Shown: positions 43,615 to 48,593 of the stretch, piece after piece
Position numbering within the stretch: position 1 is the first letter of the stretch
Layout: each line of letters starts with the position of its first letter
Assembly (NCBI GenBank): GCA_022684035.1
Contig: JAJHSB010000036.1
Location: forward strand, 1 to 48,593
Reading direction: 5' to 3'
From: Candidatus Acetothermia bacterium
GTDB lineage: Bacteria > Bipolaricaulota > Bipolaricaulia > UBA7950
DNA: 48,593 nucleotides
The notes under the pieces: generated by a model
Told to the model about the DNA's origin: nothing
The model's input: the letters and a program-made list of their open reading frames with translations, nothing else
Database searches by the model: none
Position numbers and translations under genes: made by a program

Positions 43615-45273
43615 CTACACTAACCCGCCAACGGTTTCAATTTCACCGAGACGGATGAATAGGTCTACTCTTCCGTGCAGATCATTGGCATGAACGATGG
43701 TGAGATGAAAAGTTTCCGCGGCCTGGCCCTTCTTACGAATCCGGCCCTCCACTTCCGGGCGTACGATTCCTTTCTCTCTGATATAGACAGCCACGGCATC
43801 GCGGAGGAAGTCGCCCGTTTTCAGCACGACTCTTGCCTCTCTCATCATCGCATACATATCTCCGCCTGCTGCCAAAAAGCAATTGGTGGCAACAATGTAT
43901 GTTCGGTCCATATCGAGGGGCTTCCCCCCGATGATCACTTCAACTACGCGGTCGCCACAGGGCCGGGTTGGATCGAAGATGAAGCTCATCCCAGAGACTT
44001 GCGGAAACGCTCCGGTAGGAGAAACATCGCCGACACCGTTCTCCAGTGCCTGCCAGATTTGCGCTCCGGTGAGTTCCAAGGCTACCACATAGTTATCAAA
44101 CGGGAGCACGGTGAAGATCTCCTTGAGGGTGATCGGTCCAACGTCAATGCTGGTGCGAATACCACCACCATTTTGGATGGCGATATCTGCACCGGTCCTC
44201 TTTCTCATTACATCAGCAACTAAATTCCCTAAATTGGTCTCTCTTGAGCGAATATCTTCTCGCTCCCCATCAAGCATCACTGCTGCTATTCCCACCACTT
44301 CCGCTAGTCGTTCTTCCATACCCGCTCTGTAGGGGGCGAGTATTTCTTCCACCGCTGCATACTTTTCTATGACCGGCGTAATGGGAATAAATCGGTGACT
44401 ATGGCTTATTAACGTGCCATCTTGTAATACACCATCCAATCTCCCCAGCACTTTACCATGTTCACCAGAATCGACCAAGATTACGCGTTCTTTTACCACA
44501 TAGCGCTCTTCGTGGGTATCGGCGCTGACCGAAATAGCAATGCCGGGCACCTTCTCAATTATTCTTTGTTCTTCCTCTGTTCCGGCGTGGATCAAAAGAA
44601 CTATCATGTCAACTTTATCTTGCAATTCAGCTACATATTTTTGTGTCACTGGTACTGGATCTAAGAACTTCAACTTAGCCACGTTATCCGGGTGAGTTAT
44701 CCAAGGGGTCCTTGTGGTGGTGATACCAATAACACCAATTTTCAGACCTTCCTTCTTAATGATTGTATACGGGGGAAGAAATGGCACTGGATCACCGTTT
44801 TTGAACCGCACGTTGGCAGCAAGAATGGGAAATTCAGCCTGCTTAGCCCTTTTTTCCAGAACATCAAGGCCATAGTTAAAGTCATGGTTTCCAACTACCA
44901 TTGCGTCGTAACCCAGCGCATTCATAACTGAAATCACTGATTCGCCGGATGTCATGTTGGCTAAGTTAGTACCGTGAATGGTGTCGCCACCATCCAGCAG
45001 AATGGTCTTTGGCTGTTCGGCCCTTATTTTGTTGACCAAGGTAGCTATTCGGGCCATCCCACCAATATACTCTGCTTCTCGCCTCGGTTTGAACGGATCA
45101 AGATGTCCATGCAAGTCTCCTGTGTGCAGGATTGTGATAGCTACTGGCTCTGATCCCGCAGCCGGTGGGATTCCTATAATATGAAAACTGAAGCCGATCA
45201 GCGTAATTATTACTACTGCTCCAAGAAACAACATTCCATTCCATGTTAACGTTCGTTTCGTTGCTTTTGTCAT
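43615..45273 (-). CDS. Secreted 5'-nucleotidase-like metallophosphatase B with truncated second domain
   Basis: UshA-type phosphatase of 552 residues. Anchor MTKATKRTLTWNGMLFLGAV, then ILHTGDLHGHLDPF (about 44-57), LLDGGDTIHGTN, VVGNHDFNYG, and a C-terminal 5'-nucleotidase domain (LPFDNYVVALELTGAQIWQA, AAGGDMYAM). The chain should end near GRIRKKG, but it continues TFHLTIVHANDLHGRVDLFI and GEIETVGGLV, the start of a second metallophosphatase domain, and stops at once. So it is the stump of a two-domain protein or of a fused neighbour. ATG 45273 follows AGGAGG; the longer frame from TTG 45315 is rejected. Confidence 0.87.
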   Translation of the reverse strand: MTKATKRTLTWNGMLFLGAVVIITLIGFSFHIIGIPPAAGSEPVAITILHTGDLHGHLDPFKPRREAEYIGGMARIATLVNKIRAEQPKTILLDGGDTIHGTNLANMTSGESVISVMNALGYDAMVVGNHDFNYGLDVLEKRAKQAEFPILAANVRFKNGDPVPFLPPYTIIKKEGLKIGVIGITTTRTPWITHPDNVAKLKFLDPVPVTQKYVAELQDKVDMIVLLIHAGTEEEQRIIEKVPGIAISVSADTHEERYVVKERVILVDSGEHGKVLGRLDGVLQDGTLISHSHRFIPITPVIEKYAAVEEILAPYRAGMEERLAEVVGIAAVMLDGEREDIRSRETNLGNLVADVMRKRTGADIAIQNGGGIRTSIDVGPITLKEIFTVLPFDNYVVALELTGAQIWQALENGVGDVSPTGAFPQVSGMSFIFDPTRPCGDRVVEVIIGGKPLDMDRTYIVATNCFLAAGGDMYAMMREARVVLKTGDFLRDAVAVYIREKGIVRPEVEGRIRKKGQAAETFHLTIVHANDLHGRVDLFIRLGEIETVGGLV

Positions 45274-45402
45274 TGCTATTTTTCCTCCTGATATTTGATT
45301 TTGGAATTTTGACAAGTAGCGTGTAATTGGTTCGATAAACTATCTGTTCTCTCTGTAGCCACCTCCGTTGGGGGTTTTTAAATCTTTATATTCTCTGAGA
45401 TA

Positions 45403-45460
45403 AGTATATATTTTTCTTATAATCTTGTCAAGTACGAAAAAATATAGACAGAATCCCTGT
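45403..45460 (-). promoter_or_regulatory. Nucleotidase B promoter with ACAG-N5-CTGT element
   Basis: TTGACA (45431-45426), 17 bp, TATACT (45408-45403); upstream ACAGGGATTCTGT (45460-45448). Leader almost identical to those of nucleotidase A and phosphatase 1. Confidence 0.75.
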
Positions 45461-45515
45461 TTTTCACTTTGCTCTACGGGCATAATTATTTATTACGTTT
45501 TCTATGCGACGGAGA

Positions 45516-45543
45516 GGTGGGGGCTCATTGCTGAGCCCCCACC
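45516..45543 (-). repeat. Tail hairpin repeat, copy 3
   Basis: GGTGGGGGCTCA-TTGC-TGAGCCCCCACC, perfect 12-bp stem. The stretch 45516-45710 matches 38741-38935 closely, including the last codons of the phosphatase gene. Confidence 0.75.
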
Positions 45544-45660
45544 AGAAGGAGGGGGTGGTAAGAAGCGGTGATACGGCCGTTTGTGTTGCTGAACTGAACG
45601 GCCAGCGTAAATTGCATGATCCGATCGGTATCACCATTTTTCTACCAGACTGGGCGCTCC

Positions 45661-45905
45661 TTAACGCGATTCGCCTAACCATCTACCGAACAGGGTGTAG
45701 TACATAATCCGATAAATATCGGTGTTGTTGACGACACCCAGTTGAGTGACCCGCTCCGCGTTAAGCTCCTTGGCTCGGGCTACAGTGTGCCCCGCCCGAT
45801 ACATCATCACGCAACCATTGCACCACAAACTCCCAACGATTACCGTATCTGTCCGGTGCTGCCAGAAACGGCTCAGTGTTAGCACCATCAATGCCATCCA
45901 TTTGC
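45661..45905 (-). pseudogene. Alkaline phosphatase C-terminal pseudogene
   Basis: Remnant of a third phosphatase gene. Reading back from about 45905, one frame codes MDGIDGANTEPFLAAPDRYG then NRWEFVVQWLRDDVSG; after a one-base shift near 45790 another frame codes VARAKELNAERVTQLGVVNN and TDIYRIMYYTLFGRWLGESR. The two match the C terminus of phosphatase 1 (TEPFLAAPDKFGNRWEFVVQ; RIMYYTLFGRWLGKSR). Everything before is missing. It follows the membrane-protein gene directly. Confidence 0.85.
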
Positions 45906-45911
45906 TGGCGG

Positions 45912-46379
45912 TCATAATATGTATCTAATTGTCCAGACTAGTGTTAATAGCACCCCAATCCCCAAAAAGCACCCTGACATCTTGCCCAGAGAGGCAGATA
46001 ACGGGGTTCTCGCTTCCTCAATGCCATGTTTTCTGAGGTATTGCGCAGCTCTTCCCTCCCACAAACCAGCAAATCCATCGGTGATGGCATCCCCGGCGGC
46101 TGCCCCGACAATTGCCCCTAAAATTCCCGCAAAGCCTGCCCCTATCAGAGCAGCAATCCCGAGAAAGAAGGTGTCAACTGACCCGAATACGATGTCGGCG
46201 AAGCATGATTTTATGGTCCGCCCCACCAATTTTAGAGGGGCCAATGATAAAAATGCCAGCAAGATCAAAGTAGGGCCGATCAGGGTTTTGTGGTCTAATG
46301 TTATTGACATGAGGCCAATAGCAATCGAAGATATCGTCACCACGCTTGCAAAGGCGATCGACAAACCTTCCCCTTTCAT
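45912..46379 (-). CDS. Integral membrane protein of unknown function
   Basis: 155 residues with about four hydrophobic segments (about 8-25, 33-52, 70-98 rich in Gly and Ala, and 130-150). Between segments 3 and 4 lies a cytoplasmic-type loop DAITDGFAGLWEGRAAQYLR with KHGIEEARTPLSASLG, which looks conserved in style, but I cannot name the family. ATG 46379 follows CGGAGG. It lies between two phosphatase-type genes yet lacks the shared promoter, so its link to phosphate metabolism is only positional. Confidence 0.6.
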   Translation of the reverse strand: MKGEGLSIAFASVVTISSIAIGLMSITLDHKTLIGPTLILLAFLSLAPLKLVGRTIKSCFADIVFGSVDTFFLGIAALIGAGFAGILGAIVGAAAGDAITDGFAGLWEGRAAQYLRKHGIEEARTPLSASLGKMSGCFLGIGVLLTLVWTIRYIL

Positions 46380-46448
46380 TCGCCACCTCCGAGTTGTGGG
46401 GGGAGGTTAAACTTCCCCCGAATTATCCCTTCACCCAAACAACGAGGT

Positions 46449-46481
46449 ACCCCGTGGGATATCGAAAATATCCCACGGGGT
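46449..46481 (-). terminator. Strong hairpin after phosphatase 2
   Basis: ACCCCGTGGGATAT-CGAAA-ATATCCCACGGGGT, a perfect 14-bp stem 30 bp past the stop of the gene. No T tract follows; likely 3'-end or stability element. Confidence 0.6.
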
Positions 46482-46510
46482 GGTAGAGGAGGTAAAGGTG
46501 AAAAAGGTAC

Positions 46511-47950
46511 TCAACGCGCCTCACCCAGCCACTTACCAAACAGGGTATAATACATAATCCGATAAATATCGGTGTTATCAACAATACCCAGCTCAGTAAC
46601 CTTCTCCGCGTTAAGCCCTTTGGCACGAGCTAAAATGTCACCGTATACGTCAAAGTGCATTGCCCAGGCCACGACGAACTGGAAGCGCTTACCTTGCTTG
46701 TCTGGTGCTGTCAGGAACGGCTCGGTGCGAGCACCCTTAACCCCATCCGTAGGTGCCTTTACATATTGACCATCCGGACCGGTGTTGATATTAACTTCGA
46801 GTGCCTTACCATCTGGCAACAGTAGAGCCATCAGTCCCGGACATCCTCCAGTACTCACCTTGCCACTAGCATTACTGTCGGCAGTAGTAATCAGCAATGT
46901 ATTTGGATTCTTTTTGATGAACTGCATGAACACCCCAAAAGCCTCATCAGCCCGCTTACCTGCCTCAAAGGAGCCGCTGGCATTGGCCACGTTGCCAAAA
47001 TCGTCAGTTCCCTCCTCCTCGGCAACGATGAACATACCCTTTTGCGCTGCTTTTGGATTGCGGGAAAGGATGTCAAGCGCTGCTCGGGACATCTCGGCTA
47101 TGGTGGGTGCCCAGGGCCAATAAAGCGGCAATCCCTTGGCACGCAACGCCTCTTCACTCACAGCATTAAAGGTATATCCGCTGGCAAATACACCTAGCAC
47201 TCTCGTTATTGCTGGATTGGCTGCTGCTGCCATCAACTCATCACGAGTGTAGACAACGGTGTATCCAAGCTCCTTTGCCCTCTCAATAAGGTTAACGCCA
47301 TCCTTACGCCCGCCTTTTCCGTGGCGGCCGGTGACGCCCTCCGGCAGAAGCCACTGCTCACCACCGCCTAAGATAACGTCAACTCCTGACTCGATGACCT
47401 GTCTTGCAATCTCACCTTCTTGCGTAACCCATCCCCATTTAGCTTCCACCGAGGCAACAAATGCAGCCGTGCCCGGGTGGCTAATACAACCCGACTGGAC
47501 AAAAGCAGTTGCAAAACCGGCCTCAATTGCTTCCTCCATAATGGACATCTTTTTGCCGGAAAGGGCGGTAATCTCCTGGCGTCCATCGAGACCGAAGCTA
47601 TCTTGTGCCACCTTCACCCCATAGGCATGTACCGTAGCTCCACCATGAGAGCTGCCAGTCAATCCATCTTTCATATGCCCGGTGTAAACTGCCATATGCG
47701 GCAACTTATCCCAATTAAGCCTGCCATCCGGTCCCTTTAGCCAGACGCGAAGGCTATTCCAGTGGCTAAGCCCGTACCCATCAACGTGGAAGAAGATCAC
47801 ATTACGTGCTTCTGATCCTGCAGCCGGCGGGGTTCCTGCGATATTGGAATTAATACCGATTAGCGCAATTACTACTGCTGCAAGGAGCAGCATGCCAATC
47901 CATGTTAACGTTTCTTTTATTGCTTTCGTTTCTTTCGTTGCTTTTGTCAT
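46511..47950 (-). CDS. Secreted alkaline-phosphatase-superfamily protein 2
   Basis: Paralogue of phosphatase 1, 479 residues. Same motif order: NVIFFHVDGYGLSHW, SSHGGATVHAYG, VAEEEGTDDFGNVANASG and TTADSNASGK. The metal His seen in phosphatase 1 (FGNHAN) is Val here (FGNVAN), and the canonical DH is DS, so two zinc ligands of classical PhoA are absent; it may bind metals otherwise or have another activity. Its anchor MTKATKETKAIKETLTWIGM is that of nucleotidase A, not of phosphatase 1. ATG 47950 with AGGAGG upstream is chosen over the in-frame ATG 48049. Promoter of the island type upstream. Confidence 0.83.
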   Translation of the reverse strand: MTKATKETKAIKETLTWIGMLLLAAVVIALIGINSNIAGTPPAAGSEARNVIFFHVDGYGLSHWNSLRVWLKGPDGRLNWDKLPHMAVYTGHMKDGLTGSSHGGATVHAYGVKVAQDSFGLDGRQEITALSGKKMSIMEEAIEAGFATAFVQSGCISHPGTAAFVASVEAKWGWVTQEGEIARQVIESGVDVILGGGEQWLLPEGVTGRHGKGGRKDGVNLIERAKELGYTVVYTRDELMAAAANPAITRVLGVFASGYTFNAVSEEALRAKGLPLYWPWAPTIAEMSRAALDILSRNPKAAQKGMFIVAEEEGTDDFGNVANASGSFEAGKRADEAFGVFMQFIKKNPNTLLITTADSNASGKVSTGGCPGLMALLLPDGKALEVNINTGPDGQYVKAPTDGVKGARTEPFLTAPDKQGKRFQFVVAWAMHFDVYGDILARAKGLNAEKVTELGIVDNTDIYRIMYYTLFGKWLGEAR

Positions 47951-48080
47951 TTCTATTTTTCCTCCTGATATTGATTTTGGAATTTTGATAAGTAGTGTGT
48001 AATTGGTTTGATAAGCTATCTGTTCTTTTTTTTCAATCGCCTCCTTCACTGGTGGTTTAAGATTTGTATTTTATAAAGTA

Positions 48081-48108
48081 AGTATATATTTTTTTATAAA
48101 TATGTCAA
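48081..48108 (-). promoter_or_regulatory. Phosphatase 2 promoter
   Basis: TTGACA (48108-48103), 16 bp, TATACT (48086-48081). The ACAG-N5-CTGT element of the other four genes is not found upstream, so control may differ. Confidence 0.65.
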
Positions 48109-48278
48109 GGAGGAGCAAAAATATATTGAAAATGCTGGTTCAGACTATCTTTGGTAATGATATGGAAAAGAGATGCAAGGTTCGGAGAGACGTGAAATAA
48201 CATCATGTATAGGTCCACGGCATGCCGTGCCCGCCCATCTTTGTCTATCATTGCGAATATCTTCTGTCATTGCGAACA

Positions 48279-48593
48279 CTATGACTTTGCCAAGCTAAAT
48301 TTTAAGCAGAATGGGTTGACTGAACGATAGTTTTGAATGTAAGGTTTATTGTTCTTTATCATCGCACACGCAATTTTAAGTATCTTCTTAGCAATGTTAT
48401 TAAGCACAAGCTGTTTAAGTTTACCTTCGGCCTGCTTGTGTAGATAATACTCTTTGAATGAGTCATTATGTGTTGCTACCGAGCGGGCAGCAAGCATAAG
48501 TAATTTACGTGTATATCCAGGCCTAAAGTTACGCATGCGGGGATACCTGTAAATTGATTTTCCGCTTTGATGTTGATACGGGCATATCCCTAA
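48279..48593 (-). CDS. IS110-family transposase, C-terminal part, cut by the window edge
   Basis: The frame is open to the right edge. It begins GICPYQHQSGKSIYRYPRMR and continues with NFRPGYTRKLLMLAARSVAT, HNDSFKEYYLHKQAEGK and ILKIACAMIKNNKPY, the C-terminal (transposase_20) domain of IS110/IS1111 elements, with the serine of the QSGKS motif. The stop is at 48279. The DEDD N-terminal half lies outside the window, so it cannot be said whether the element is intact. The 48109-48278 spacer holds two TCATTGCGAA repeats. Confidence 0.82.
   Translation of the reverse strand, partial: LGICPYQHQSGKSIYRYPRMRNFRPGYTRKLLMLAARSVATHNDSFKEYYLHKQAEGKLKQLVLNNIAKKILKIACAMIKNNKPYIQNYRSVNPFCLKFSLAKS

Noticed and set aside
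47951-48049. N-terminal extension of phosphatase 2 from ATG 48049
   Set aside because: It would translate the shared untranslated leader and the ribosome site; in the other island genes that leader is out of frame or interrupted.

Overview
The window reads as a chromosomal segment of an uncultivated anaerobic bacterium that fixes or oxidises C1 units by the Wood-Ljungdahl pathway. Shine-Dalgarno sites (AGGAGG-like) and sigma70-type TTGACA/TATAAT promoters are bacterial. The pathway enzymes are a mixture: AcsE and a serine hydroxymethyltransferase imply a folate methyl branch, while the CODH/ACS is of the archaeal layout (CdhA with two ferredoxin motifs, a separate CdhB epsilon subunit and a short CdhC). 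I cannot assign the phylum; candidate lineages with such hybrid pathways are plausible, but that is inference. The intergenic DNA is full of short dispersed repeats (TGTCATTGCGAG-type palindromes, CGTAGTTCGTAG-type and ACGAGCCACGAG-type words).

Layout. 0.1-7.3 kb (minus strand): an envelope-type operon led by a YhbD-like (DUF4004) regulator, then a bactofilin-like protein, a small membrane protein, a DUF4097 repeat protein, an ABC-2 exporter, an M28 peptidase and a zincin; the last two each carry one frameshift. 7.5-8.8 kb (plus): glyA. 9.2-13.9 kb (minus): a BMP-type nucleoside ABC importer, with an apparently structured RNA leader in front. 14.2-16.6 kb (minus): an OFA-type MFS transporter and a sugar-nucleotide epimerase. 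17.4-27.9 kb (minus): one long Wood-Ljungdahl operon transcribed from a near-consensus promoter at about 28.0 kb, in the order cooC, cooC, acsE, DUF166, acsD, cdhA, cdhB, cdhC, acsC.

28.1-32.6 kb is a mobile-element graveyard bounded by two inverted arms of 341 and 361 bp. Inside are an ISL3 transposase split and partly replaced by a 439-bp cassette coding for an S23-type four-helix-bundle protein, a remnant of a Y1 (REP-type) transposase, and an apparently intact cpgS-like GTPase. One arm carries a 22-bp GC-rich insert that the other lacks. 32.8-33.9 kb: an aldo/keto reductase with a ferredoxin-like tail.

34.2-48.1 kb (minus) is a phosphate-starvation region: pstSCAB-phoU followed upstream by two alkaline-phosphatase-superfamily genes, two 5'-nucleotidase genes, a TIM-barrel isomerase, a phosphatase pseudogene and a membrane protein. 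Five promoters (pstS, both phosphatases, both nucleotidases) share the same TTGACA/TATACT core; four have an ACAG-N5-CTGT-like element upstream. The four secreted enzymes share a leader region, with 121 bp identical between a nucleotidase and a phosphatase, so the island appears to have grown by reuse of one expression/secretion module. The right edge cuts an IS110 transposase.
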